Shown piece by piece: positions 32,011 to 42,594 of a stretch of 64,000 nucleotides of DNA. The stretch is from Dryococelus australis (lineage: Eukaryota; Arthropoda; Insecta; Phasmatodea; Phasmatidae), in the NCBI GenBank assembly GCA_029891345.1, contig CM057000.1, forward strand, positions 131,533,663-131,597,662, read 5' to 3'. Positions within the stretch are counted from its first letter, which is position 1. Each line of letters opens with the position of its first letter. A program made the position numbers and the translations under genes. The notes beneath the pieces were generated by a model that was not told the DNA's origin, made no database searches, and saw only the letters and a list, made by a program, of their open reading frames with translations.

Positions 32011-33949
32011 GTTGGTGGGAGTAATTTTGCCTCAATTTACCACCTATGATAATTTTTACTAGCAAATTGCAACATAACTATACTCTCCTTTGAAACACAG
32101 TTTTCTGGACACACAAAAAAGGTACTTAACTTCAGAATAGTATTTTTAAAAAGTCTAAATTATCATTTTAAATATTAATTTGTGCCACTTAAAACACACA
32201 TTTTTTCTGCGCAGATATGTTATACGAGGAAAAGTGAGTTTCCCATCAAAAACTAGTAAATGTTTTATGTATCTGGCGAAATAATTTTATTTCTGATTGA
32301 ATACTGCATTCACCATTAACTTAATATTAATACTTTTTAATTAAATTAACAAATTCTCTTTTTATGTATAATACTGCAAAGTATAGTTTGGGCATAGGCG
32401 TGTATTGAACTACAGAGTATTTCAGGTCTCGAACTTCTCGTCTTACATGACAGCTTGACACGTTGTGGCTAGCGATCACAGAAGCCTATGAAGAAGAGTA
32501 TTTGCAGTTCAGGCATGGAAATTATTAGTATCGCCTCATTTAAAGTGTTGACACTGTAATGATAATAAATAAATAAAAATGGAGCGTCGATACAGTACGA
32601 AGGGAAGTGGAAAATGTAGTGCTCAACCAAAGAAAAGGAAGCTGAAACATTTGCAATAATACTACAACAGAAAAAGGTATCACTATGTTTAGTAAGTAAT
32701 ATAGTTTGAAATATTTTTATGACTTTAAATACATGTATCAAAACTTGCAATAGGTACTTTTTCCGTCAATTCTAATTTGAAATCCCCGGACGCATTCTTT
32801 ACCTTGGGAAACTGATGTTTACGATTAGTTTATTTCATTAATAGAATGAAAATACTTTTATTCTCATTTATATTTTCTAAAGAATATAAGTTTTAATACG
32901 ACACACATAAATATGTTTCGGCTAGGTTCGCTAATTTCGTGGTAACAGCTGGTAAAAGGTGTGTATTTCAACATAATATTAGCTGAAATTTTGAAATTCA
33001 GTCTTTCACACTAACCTAAATGAACACTTGCGAACGACACACACATATCAGTGGCCAGACTGATATTCAAACTAGAAACCTTGTTGTCTGAAGGCTCTTG
33101 GCAATGAAGGTGGCATCCATTCTCTAAGATGTTCATATTTCCTCACTGTTCTAAAATACATCTGAACACTTCTTGTATGCACATGCTGTCTGATGCAGTT
33201 TCGACAAGAATTTTAATCTGACACTTATGTAGTGTTTCACAAATAATTAAAAATGCTTCACTTTTTAGTAATCAGGCATTTATATTAAAATCCAAAAATA
33301 GATTGCAATCATGCAAATAGAGTATATATTGTCTCGCGAAAATGGTCTGTTATAGCTTTCAAATAGCTACAAAAAGTAGCTTGTTTGCTGTAGTGTTGTT
33401 TACGAATGTACAGTTTATATCATGTAATGTTTCCAGTATTTGAGAGCAACTGTTGCCAATGTATTTAAAGCACATCAGAATGGCATCTCACTCTAAATAA
33501 GGAAACGTCAACTAATTGTCACGTGATGTAATTGTAGCATTTTCGAATAAAAAATTGTCTGCCATCAGCAAGGGAAAAATATGCATATTATAAATAAAAC
33601 ATAGTGAATTTTTTTGGAATAAACATAATATTATATTATGTTATACTGTGTAGTATTAGCTTTTGTAGTGTAATATTAGTTTAGAAATTGGTTTTTAACT
33701 AGTATTTTGACAAACGAATAGGTATGTTATTATTAGATTTTTCTTCTGCCTTTTTTCATTACTAAGAACATAGTTTGTCTTGATAGAAATCAAAGACTTT
33801 TTAACTTGTTGCAACACCATTAATTGTCGAAACATTTTATTAACTAAGGTAATATTATTCCATTCTTAGGAATACAAATGCATTTCACAGTTTGTGAAGG
33901 TATTTACTCAATAAATGCACAAATGAATTAATTTTTAAAAACATATTTA
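32011..33949. other. AT-rich spacer, about 1.9 kb
   Basis: No supported gene. The 93-codon minus-strand frame at 32469-32750 has no recognisable motif. Confidence 0.4.
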
Positions 33950-34335
33950 TCGATAAATGTTACACATATGATACAAGCTGTCTTAAAATTATAACATATG
34001 TTACACAAGCTGTTTCAAAATTATATACACATTTTTAAGAAGCAAATTGAAGCTACACAACCTGTTTCAAAATATATACACCTTTTAAAAGAAGCAAACA
34101 GATGTTACACAACCTGTTTCAAAACTCATAACACAAGTAAGTGTAGGATGTTTCACAAACATAGATATCAAAATATTTTGAATACAGAATGTTTCAAAAA
34201 TCATAACACAATAAGTACAGGGCATTTCACAAACATAGATACCAAATCATTTTAATACAGGAGGTTTAAAAAATCATAACACAAGTAAGTATGGGGTGTT
34301 TCACAAACATAGATACCAAATATTTTAACACAAGT
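33950..34335. repeat. Tandem repeat, two interleaved unit types
   Basis: Three units of about 50 bp of the type GTTACACAACCTGTTTCAAAA...AAGAAGCAAA, then about three units of about 80 bp of the type CATAACACAAGTAAGT...TTTCACAAACATAGATACCAAAT. The first unit type grades into the second. Open frames here are repeat artefacts. Confidence 0.85.
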
Positions 34336-34381
34336 TATAAGTTATTTGCAACTTCTGTAAACAATGTTTTCATATACTTTC

Positions 34382-34570
34382 CTAATATTGAAGTATACTT
34401 TTGAGGAGAGTATGTTTCTTACATCCTGGTTTAATGCTGTCTGTTTGGATGCAAACATCTTTACATTCAGGTGAATGTAAAACAACACTTTCAACTAAAT
34501 TTGGGTATGTTTCAACATAGTGTGAGTGATCGGCTTCAATGCTAGAGGGAAGAGGCATAGTTGCAGTCAT
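34382..34570 (-). CDS. Hypothetical 62-aa ORF in the 34-38 kb cluster
   Basis: It starts at ATG 34570 and ends at TAG. Residues include MTATMPLPSSIEADHSHYVE at the start and three cysteines in its second half (ECKDVC...GC). No signal peptide, membrane segment or known domain is evident. It looks protein-like in composition and is on the same strand as the ORFs upstream (35413-37785). It may be an exon, a small gene or a decayed fragment; I cannot identify it. Confidence 0.25.
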   Translation of the reverse strand: MTATMPLPSSIEADHSHYVETYPNLVESVVLHSPECKDVCIQTDSIKPGCKKHTLLKSILQY

Positions 34571-35412
34571 GTAGAACGCAGGACATTTTGTAGTATCACT
34601 AGAGTGAATTAATTCATGACTTTTATTTGTCTCCTAGCAGAAAATAAATCACTTAAACATGGAACACTTCATCACAAGTCTCCATAAACTCACACAGTAA
34701 ACCACTACACCATAAAGTATATGATACATAAGACTTTCATTTTTGACACTAACTTATGATTTCCTGGGTGAAAGAACATATTGATCATATGAGATCCAAT
34801 ACTCGATTGAGAATAAATATTAAAGAACAATATATATAGAAAGAGAGAACCCCCTCTATTATTTTAAATTAAACAGTGATTGCTGACTGAAGTACATACA
34901 TAACACTTTGATGAAACATATCCAGTATGCAATGTATGACAAAATTTCGCCATAACAAACAAACATATTTATACCTTTATCACATTCCTCGAAATACTGA
35001 AATGGTTAAGTATTATCTGCTGTGTATATTAGATGCTTCAAACTCCGTTCTTCCTCACAAAATGTTGTTACAATATACTCAGCCTTACACATGCATTTTT
35101 TCTCTACTCCATACAGTCTACATTGATTAACAAGACATTTTGAACTAATACAGTTAGTTAAACTAATTCAGAAATATATGATTTATTATGTGTTAACATA
35201 TAATCCTGAAAGTGTGCACGTTCAAAATTAATATCTAACTCACACATTTCCTTATAAGTAACATGTGGATATAGTAAACCATAAGTTACAGAATACAAAC
35301 CATTTTCAATAAACAATAACTTGTGAATTGGTGTGAAGATTATTCTGAATTTGCTACTTTACACACCTAAATATTGCATGTAGACAGAAAAGCTAAATTT
35401 CCTTGTTCAAAA

Positions 35413-35784
35413 TTAAGTTGTGGATGTCTCCATCACAGGTTTCCTTCCAGCAGATAGTGCTTCCAAGATAGGGTCTGGTGAGTTATAGGCGATTACTCCA
35501 TTGCCTTGTTCCTCTTCCACATCTTCGGAAAGACTATCTATCATTAGGTCTTCTATTGTACATAGTAGTTCACTGTTAGGGCAAAGATACTTCACAGCAC
35601 AATCATTGCATGCTAAGCCTTCACCAAATCGAGTGCCAACACTGGCATCGAATGTGTAGCAGCAATATTCGATATTGTTACACACTTGAAGTTGTAACAC
35701 TCCATCGAAAGGTTTAAAGAAAACTCTTCTGTATCTTATTTGCAGGACCTCGTAAATATCTGAAAGTTTGAAAACACTAACCAT
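35413..35784 (-). CDS. Hypothetical 123-aa Cys-rich ORF behind a TATA box
   Basis: ATG at 35784 is preceded on the minus strand by TATATAAAGGAAG at 35821-35809. The protein runs MVSVFKLSDIYEVLQIRYRR, then a Cys-rich centre (VCNNIEYCCYTF at about residues 34-45 and ACNDCAVKYLC at about 58-68) and a strongly acidic patch near residue 88-93 (SEDVEEEQG). No signal peptide. The centre could be a small metal-binding or disulfide domain. A degenerate paralogue lies at 36100-36346 behind the same TATA motif. The family is not recognised. It is the best intact frame of this cluster. Confidence 0.4.
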   Translation of the reverse strand: MVSVFKLSDIYEVLQIRYRRVFFKPFDGVLQLQVCNNIEYCCYTFDASVGTRFGEGLACNDCAVKYLCPNSELLCTIEDLMIDSLSEDVEEEQGNGVIAYNSPDPILEALSAGRKPVMETSTT

Positions 35785-35808
35785 AACTGCAAGTTTATTA
35801 CATTATGG

Positions 35809-35821
35809 CTTCCTTTATATA
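35809..35821 (-). promoter_or_regulatory. TATA-box motif, downstream copy
   Basis: TATATAAAGGAAG on the minus strand, 25-37 nt before ATG 35784. The same 13-mer sits in front of the paralogous frame at 36346-36334, with similar sequence between motif and ATG. This supports a real, duplicated core promoter. Such spacing implies a very short leader. Confidence 0.45.
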
Positions 35822-35869
35822 GTTGTTGTGATGTCACTGTTTTCTCGTTTACTAATTAAACTTTCTTGC

Positions 35870-36060
35870 TTTGAAAAATTTTGCATTCCCACGTACCACA
35901 GGGAGAGTTAATTTTTGTTGCCTATCATATAAAATGTTCCTTGTTGTCACATTGCTTGCTCCACGCTGTAGGAATAGAAAAACAACATTCCTTTTGCATT
36001 ATGTATTCGATTTTCTTGCATAACATTTGTTTCATGATGTGTTCAGCTAGAGCTAAAATG
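35870..36060 (-). pseudogene. Degenerate copy of the SPCGxWxCK segment
   Basis: On the minus strand CDNKEHF and then, in a shifted frame, NSPCGTWECK align with CNNKQH...SPCGMWNCK at 36415-36612. Stops and a frameshift separate the two parts. A plus-strand 96-codon frame overlaps; which strand was coding is inferred from the paralogue. Confidence 0.35.
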
Positions 36061-36099
36061 CTAGGATGTTTTCACTGCAAGGCAACTTATTGTCAGGAT

Positions 36100-36346
36100 G
36101 CAAATTATACAAAGTACAAAATCTTTGCCCATAACAAACATCGAAAACTTTTAAAGTATATGATGGACTAATTAATGAGTATTGTGCCAATGCTCTTATC
36201 CATTACACATCTGAATCTGTAGTGGACTATCTTCTTATTCTCGAAACCACACTCTCCTATATCCCAGAGTAATACTTGCATATTGAAGTGATGGGTTGAA
36301 TCTCCACAATAACTGACATTCCGGTGTATGGTTCTTCCTTTATATA
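36100..36346 (-). pseudogene. Degenerate paralogue of the 123-aa ORF with its TATA box
   Basis: TATATAAAGGAAG at 36346-36334 is followed by ATG 36319 and then, after a frameshift, by GYRRVWFRE-stop-EDSPLQIQMCN, which aligns with RYRRVFFK...LQLQVCN of the downstream ORF. The 65-codon frame 36168-36365 is in a different phase and begins upstream of the TATA box, so I treat it as a shadow. Confidence 0.4.
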
Positions 36347-36414
36347 GTTTCAAATGTTCCAACATTTAGTCAGAAGTCAATAATCAAGTAGTTTTTCTAA
36401 CACCATCTTGAGGT

Positions 36415-36612
36415 TTAATACTTTCCCAGTGACATATTTGTTAAATCTAATTTGCAGGCACAAGCATTGCTTAGCCATACTTTACAGTTCCACATACCAC
36501 AAGGTGAGACTAGATGTCGATTGTTTCCATGAATTTGAGTGGTGTGTTGCTTATTATTACAGGTTTCAGTCCACAATGTAAGACTGTCTAAGATTCCCTC
36601 ATTACTTTATAT
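36415..36612 (-). CDS. Hypothetical ORF fragment with C-x2-NKxH...SPCGxWxCK
   Basis: An open minus-strand segment of about 60 codons with SLTLWTETCNNKQH, then LVSPCGMWNCKVWLSNACAC and a stop after MSLGKY. Cysteines and His are arranged like a small zinc-binding or secreted Cys-rich module, but I cannot name it. It overlaps the end of the upstream frame (36588), so the two may be one gene joined by a frameshift or splice. A decayed copy lies at 35870-36060. Confidence 0.35.
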
Positions 36613-36866
36613 TTTATTTGTTTATATCCTGGATAATTCCATTGTTTCTTCACATCGAACATGAAACCATAGTTCGTTTGAAGTACCTGGCAGTTCCGTA
36701 TCGGGTTGCATGTTGAATACAGGACATCCATCTTCATCACACAAACTTTGTTCTTGGCACGTATATTCTGCACTAGTTTGGGAGAAACTCCAATGTTATC
36801 CCTCATTGCAGAGCTGTATTTGGCATGGTGTATTGTGGTTAGGTCAGAATCACACTTTCTTGTAGC
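36588..36866 (-). CDS. Hypothetical ORF fragment, about 92 codons
   Basis: Open on the minus strand after a stop just upstream, with no ATG at its beginning. Contains VATRKCDSDLTTIHHAKYSS, SPKLVQNIRAKNKVCVMKMD and QWNYPGYKQI. Composition (K, N, C, aromatic) is protein-like. The frame continues upstream across one stop (36867-36872) into TPFKWKGSTQQGLTKV, which suggests decay. A plus-strand frame at 36706-36939 overlaps and is considered less likely. Confidence 0.3.
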   Translation of the reverse strand, partial: ATRKCDSDLTTIHHAKYSSAMRDNIGVSPKLVQNIRAKNKVCVMKMDVLYSTCNPIRNCQVLQTNYGFMFDVKKQWNYPGYKQIKYKVMRES

Positions 36867-37155
36867 CACATACTACACTTTTGTGAGACCTTGCTGGGTA
36901 GAACCCTTCCATTTGAATGGTGTGCGTAAACTGACATAAGAATTGTAAATGTTCCTGTATCTATAGCTTTTTTCTCAACATAAGTTGTAACAAACAGGTT
37001 TTGTCAAATGTACCAGTTATGTTGGTACATATATTCTCTTAACACTTTCCTTTTACTCTGTGAATAAAACATTTTTTTGAACATGGATGATATTTATAAT
37101 GTTCTACAAGTGATATGATGCTTGGACATTTGTAATATCTTATAATGTTTGTAAC

Positions 37156-37475
37156 TTATCCATTAGTTAACATCTTCATATGTTTCTTTTGCATTTTTCC
37201 AAGTACACATACGGGATAAAATCTATCTACATATTCTAAGACACCCGAATCACCTTTAAAATCATGTACTTTGTATGTTTGATGGCAAAACATAATTTCC
37301 ACGTCAGGGTTTAGGGCAGACCTTCGGTCGGAGATTTGAAGCTTAATACTTCAGTGTCATTATCATCATATGCATATGATATTGCAATTTCTTTTACAAT
37401 AAAGGACTTATCATAATGGTTTTCAAAGCCTTGCACATAATAAATAATGGTAAGACTGTCCCAATCAAGGCTACA
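37156..37475 (-). pseudogene. Frameshifted ORF with a QGF...FIVKEIAI motif
   Basis: Two overlapping minus-strand frames read as one interrupted protein. The first (to 37311) has DSLTIIYYVQGFENHYDKSF followed by IVKEIAI and ends FKSPTEGLP. The second (to 37156) has SALNPDVEIMFCHQTYKVHD and GVLEYVDRFYP. The pattern QGF-x(7-8)-F-I-x-KE-x-A-I...FKSP reminds me of uncharacterised arthropod ORFs often found in repetitive DNA; that is memory, not a search. Function unknown. Confidence 0.35.
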
Positions 37476-37533
37476 TCAAAGTTGAAAGTACTGAAGAAAT
37501 AACATTTATTTGCAATGCGATATCACAATTTGC

Positions 37534-37818
37534 TTATAGGATATCCATTGTTGATTCAGAATCAACTTCATGAATCCCGGAATCATCCATTGATAATTTG
37601 GAATGATTATTAATGGCAAGTTTCATTATCTGTTGCAATCTTCGCATACCACAATCCCTTCTCAAATGAGGTATGCTCAGATTGTTAAAGAATGCCGGTG
37701 TAACATAATGACAATTTTCATCACAAGTTAAATAACTAATGATAGCTTCGTCCACCCTTAACTCCTCTAGGAGAAACAGGTACACATGTTGAATCTCATG
37801 TGATGCGAATGTACATAA
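37534..37818 (-). CDS. Hypothetical ORF of about 94 codons, no ATG
   Basis: Open from about 37818 after a stop. Contains HEIQHVYLFLLEELRVDEAI, then a CDENCHYV motif, NNLSIPHLRRDCGMRRLQQI and an acidic tail ending STMDIL. It lacks an initiating Met in frame at the start, so it may be an internal or terminal exon or the 3' part of a decayed gene. On the same strand as its neighbours. Confidence 0.3.
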   Translation of the reverse strand, partial: LCTFASHEIQHVYLFLLEELRVDEAIISYLTCDENCHYVTPAFFNNLSIPHLRRDCGMRRLQQIMKLAINNHSKLSMDDSGIHEVDSESTMDIL

Positions 37819-37859
37819 TTATAAATACTTTAAGAAACAGCCATAGTTGAGACGTGAGG

Positions 37860-39750
37860 TACAAAAATTTTCAAATGGTCTTCGTGACAAAGAACAGGGT
37901 CAACGCTCTGGTAGCATCATGGTTCAGACAAAGAAGCGGGTTGGGGAGAGGCAGAGGGAGGGGAATGCCTAGCGGGATCTTCCAAGTCCACCGCCCGCTT
38001 GCTTGCCTGCACCCCAGCAAGGCCATGTTAGTTCCACGACAACCCTTGGCTTGAACAGTGGCTTCATAATACACATTGAGATAGGACGCACAATAATATT
38101 AACTTGTGTTAATATATAAATTTAGTTTTTTATAAAATGTGGATTACCGGGAAACTTGCATGTGAGCTACTTTTCTGAAGCTGATCTATGATTGGATGAA
38201 GTGTTCACTACACCATGCAAGACTTGGTAAACTTTCACTGTGTTTGTGTTAAGAGGTGCGATTCCATAAAGACATTTATCATATGTGACCACATATATAT
38301 ATTTTAAAATAATGTGTGCGATGTTTCATTCAAGTAGTTCGGCTAGACTGTGATTACCTAGTATTTGTAAATTTCTTAATTTTCTCACAAATTGTGTGCG
38401 ATTGTTTAATAAATTCTTCATATTATTTTTTATAAAACACCTCATATCGGAAAAGGTGGATTATCAAGAAACATGAGTGTAAAGTGCTGACTACGTCTCG
38501 CGAAAGTTGGTAGCATTTCACTTCGTTAGGCTTTCGATGGAAGTTGTGTTAAAATTATTTTAATCTTCTCAAGCTAAGGAAAAATATATGGAGTGGTAAA
38601 CTACATTTGTGGGTACATCGTTTGTGAGTTAATTATTTCTAAAAACATTTAGTTTTCTACGGAATGGGGTATGTTGTTCGTTTTCTGTGCTTATATGCAT
38701 GATTGATTTTATAGCTAATATTTATTTATCCGTGGGTAACATTTCAAACATTCCGAACATTTTTACTTTTTCTGAGATTTTTTTTACAAATTATATGGTT
38801 TAGGTAAATAACTTTGTACATAGTTCAAAAATTACATTGTAGATCTGAGAGCTGTTAAGGGTGTGGTACACATGTGTCTGTTATTCTATTGTGATTAACT
38901 TCCATTGGAAATATATACAAGTGTTTTGAATTTGTAAGCAGGGATAAATAATTTTCATAACTCATTAATTTATAACACCTAGATTGGTAGGGAAGTATGA
39001 TATATTTTTGGCTTGTTGTAGGTATAATTCAGGATGCGTATAACTATTGTGCAAATGGTTTCCTTCATTAGTGAGTTTATGTGTTGTTTGGCATCATTAA
39101 AATTAGTATGGAAATAGTTTTCAGATAGTAAACTATGTTGTATGTATACTTCAGAATGCACCATTCTTGTGTTTAGAACTAGTGTGGCTTAGTTCAAGTA
39201 GTTTGGCTAACAGTTCATTCAAGTAATTTATTCTGTTGTTTGTCTAAAATTATAGTGGTAGGGAAATAGATTTTGGGAGTTCTTTATATTACGTTTGTGT
39301 GTGGTTATACTGCGAGATTCAATCGTATTATTTGCATTAAAATAATTAAATATGTGCTATACGAGCAGTGACATAGATTTTTTTAAATATTACAACTTGT
39401 TTGCAGCGCTTTTGGGGTAGGTCATTTTCATTTATTTGTGACGTGTTCTATAAAACATAATGTTTCGTTATTTTAAAGCATTCATTTATTATGCATTTCT
39501 GCCATTTCGCATAATACAGTCCACATTAAGATATTGCTGCACATGTATTATCCCTCACTCAATACACTAAGAATATTTAAGAATAGTAATTTGTTACCTC
39601 ACTTTTATTCAATATGTTCTGTTTGTCGAGGAGTGAATATGTTGCGTACATGCCTCTGTTGTTTGTCTTAAATTATATTCTTATCATACAAGATGGGTTA
39701 GTAAACCGCCATAGTGGATTTTAGCCTATTATTCGTTTTCAATAAAATAC
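37860..39750. other. AT-rich spacer with one GC-rich island
   Basis: 37905-38050 is a GC-rich patch with frames open on both strands and no domain. 38100-39750 is very AT-rich. The words TTCAAGTAGTTYGGCTA occur twice (38331 and 39193), perhaps an old duplication. No gene supported. Confidence 0.35.
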
Positions 39751-40194
39751 GCATTTCCTACATAACCTCAGTCGATTCAGACACCAGCCATGCTGCATGT
39801 ATCTTGGACATCTCTCCCCCTTCCTCAGTCACCTGCCAGATGGCAAAAGTGGAGGAACTCCTATGCCCCTTCCTCAATACCACTATTAAATATTACACAA
39901 TACATATGTATCTCTTCCCCAACACATCCCACCTCAGTACGACAGACGTTCAATGGTGAACATCGATGCTGTTGCTCTCCAACAAAAATAAAAGTAAATG
40001 ACTATCACACATACTAATTATAACAAACATACAAAAATATTTTTAGTAATATTTCTTTAAAATTAATTAATCAATTTAATTTCGTCCAATTAATAGTATC
40101 GTATTAAATATAATCCTAATTTTTTGATCAGATTAATTATGGATTAATTGAGACAATCAATTTGACATCAAATTGATAATCCGATTAATTAAAT

Positions 40195-40756
40195 GTGGGG
40201 TAGGACCCATGCGCCTCTACTACTACCCACATCGCTGGCCTTCCTTGCTACAGTCGTCGGTTTCACACCCTCTCGTCCATTCATGCCACGAATACCTCGC
40301 CCGCCGTCGTCCCGCAATCTCCTGTCTCCATCCACAACTCACTTCGCTCTCGCACACTCGGCCAGACGGCCTCCGTCAAAGACTGCCGGCCGCTGGGTTG
40401 CGGCAGTATATATAGTCTCTTAGACCACCACCTAGAATCTTCCCCAACACCCGTGATGCGTCGCGTAGGGCCGAGGCGCCAGCCAGTCTCACCAGAACAT
40501 TCTTGCGTCATCGCCAGACCCGTCGAAACCTCCAGCAGGGGAGAGGAGCTGTGACGCATGCGAGGGGCCAAGCAGCGCGATAGCCCGATGACAGCTGTCC
40601 ATTATTCACCGGTTTCCCCGAATAGGGGGGCAGGAGGCAACAAGCGTGTCAGCCCGTAGGAGGGGAGGATGAGGTGGGTCCATCGCCATAGCACCAGGCA
40701 GCAGCGCTAACAATAATTATATTCTGATAGCGCACCAATAAATCCCGTATGTTACA
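40195..40756. repeat. Repeat G, copy G2 (uninterrupted)
   Basis: Matches G1: GGTTTCACACCCTCTCGTCC, CGCCCGCCGTCGTCC, AACATTCTTGCGTCATC, GGGGAGAGGAGCTGTGACGC and end GTATGTTACA. It contains CAGTATATATAGTCTC, a TATA-like motif, so an LTR is plausible. It gives the empty site for C3. The left boundary is unclear and may lie upstream in the AT-rich part. Confidence 0.6.
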
Positions 40757-41926
40757 GTACAAATATGTGAGTAGAATGCCTAATGCCATGTCTTAGTATC
40801 AAATGTATTGTACTAACAAAATAAATCACAAATGCTTATGTCCTAAATGTTATGTAAATTAAAAATACAATAGCCAAAAATCGTTCGTTAGTATGATAGC
40901 ATTTTTTCAGGAGTGAACTGAATGGGAGATTTCACCTGTGTATATAAACCAGAAACAGTCTGCCGAAACTAAATATACAGTTTAGTTGAATGATGAAAAA
41001 GAAATTTAATATAAATAAAAAATGTTGTTGAGAAGACTTTGCCATTTTTTCAGTTAATATTTGCATCACTGTTTATATAGTGCAAAATATCGATAACGTG
41101 ATTATTGTTTCTGTTCGGAAATACAATATTATGAATAACTTTTGTGTTACAAAAAAAAAAAATGGTGAATTACAAACGGACAAAATCAAGTTTTTCGACA
41201 CTGAGAAAAAAATTCCTGTAATTAATATGGCTATATTATCTTGATTTTCTCCACGACCTTTCTGCCCCACTCCCAAACGCTCCACCACTTCGGAAAATCT
41301 TTAACGCTATTATTCAAATACAAATAAGACATTAAAATGTTTTCCGATTAAACTAAAAATTATATACAGTAAATTACTATTACATTTAAAGTAATTATCT
41401 ATACTAAAGTAATTAAAAATCGAAAAAATAAGAGTTTGTCCTAAGTATATCTCGCATAACATTTTCCATAGGGATTTAGTACACGTACTAATAAACTTTA
41501 AGACAAATAACAAAGAATTTGAAAACCGTTTTACACTATTCCCACTAATTCGTAACTTGAGATTGCCAAACACCAAACTGTTGCAGAAAGCGGGATCCAG
41601 GCACGTCTCTTTAGCATTCTCAGGTACAAGGGAACAGCGGAAGAATAAAGCGAACTATCAAAATAAGAAGAAACTGAATTTTAGGTTAAGATAGAAGTAA
41701 TATATTTTGTAGAACGTAATTTATCTTACATTAACACTAACGAAACAATATCACAAACGTTCTAAAAGGTTGTGGATATGAGGATGTTATATTGTATGCG
41801 TTTTATAAGGAATTTCCCCCCTCCATTTTTACAGGTTTTTTGAGGCAGGAGCTATTGTTCTCTCCCCCCTCCGTCAAGAAATGCTGGCCTGGATTCGTCC
41901 CTGCACCTCAATAAGGGGGCCCTTTT
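40757..41926. other. AT-rich spacer
   Basis: No supported gene. The minus-strand frames at 41073-41288 and 41310-41576 are Phe/Ile/Ser-rich and lack motifs. Confidence 0.4.
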
Positions 41927-42594
41927 ACCTGGAGCTATTTTCCGCCTTTGTGGCCGAGAAGCACGGAAGCGATAAGGGCGACTTTGCCTCGTACATCAAG
42001 TGCGGCATCGCCGCTAAGTGCAAGGCTCTAAACTGACGTGCAGTGCTCTGGCCGCACATTTTTGCGCCTGATAACTACAAGTCTGCTACTGCTGTCTTTG
42101 CAATTCCGATGGGAGTCGTCTAGACTGTAAAAAAAGCTCTGAGAAGCAAATTAAGTCCACGATCCTTCAATTTTACAGCTTTCGCGAGAATGATTTTTTT
42201 TGTACCCAAACGGGAGCCGATATTGCAAAACCCTCTTACAGTTTTGTTACAAATTATTTTCATTATGTAGTCTAATTTTTTCAGCACAAAAAACTGCATA
42301 ATTTGAACTAATTAATTAATAAACAAGATTTTCGTTAATTAATAAATTGGATAAAAGTATACACTTTTTGTGTTGGAAAAATTAAACTACATAATAAAAA
42401 TAATTTGTAACAAAATTGTATGAGGATTTAACAATATTTGCTCCTACTTGGGTACAAAAAAATTAACTCTCGCAAAAGCTGTAGAAATGAGGGATCGTGG
42501 CCTTAAGCAGTGACCCTATAATTTTATTGATGTAACGTGTGTGGCAAGTTTAAATAGGGCCCTTCAGTATTTCTGCGGGTATCTGTCGCGTATA
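41927..42594 (+). repeat. Dispersed repeat M, copy M2, first part (interrupted by a TTAA MITE)
   Basis: TTACCTGGAGCTATTTTCCG begins the match with M1. An open stretch encodes YLELFSAFVAEKHGSDKGDF then ASYIKCGIAAKCKALN and a stop. A third, inverted, degenerate match is at about 54530-54605. Conservation of the coding phase suggests origin from a transposon or retroposed gene; protein family not recognised. M2 continues at 44944. Confidence 0.65.
42155..42502. mobile_element. TTAA foldback MITE nested in M2 (348 bp, about 150-bp arms)
   Basis: TTAA at 42151-42154 and 42503-42506 flank inverse ends GTCCACGATCC and GGATCGTGGCC. The arms pair for about 150 bp (ACAGCTTTCGCGAGAATGAT with the inverse of TTAACTCTCGCAAAAGCTGT; TTGTTACAAATTATTTTCAT with ATAAAAATAATTTGTAACAA) around a short loop. 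The flanks match M1, which has no such insertion. Non-coding. Confidence 0.9.

Noticed and set aside
33998..34255. 85-codon frame with internal peptide repeats
   Set aside because: It merely translates a DNA tandem repeat whose unit lengths are not all multiples of three.
36168..36365. 65-aa minus-strand ORF with a Cys/His pattern
   Set aside because: It starts upstream of the TATA motif, and comparison with the intact paralogue shows a different phase was coding.
40173..40571. Overlapping frames on both strands in repeat G2
   Set aside because: G1 does not preserve any of these frames; they follow from GC content.
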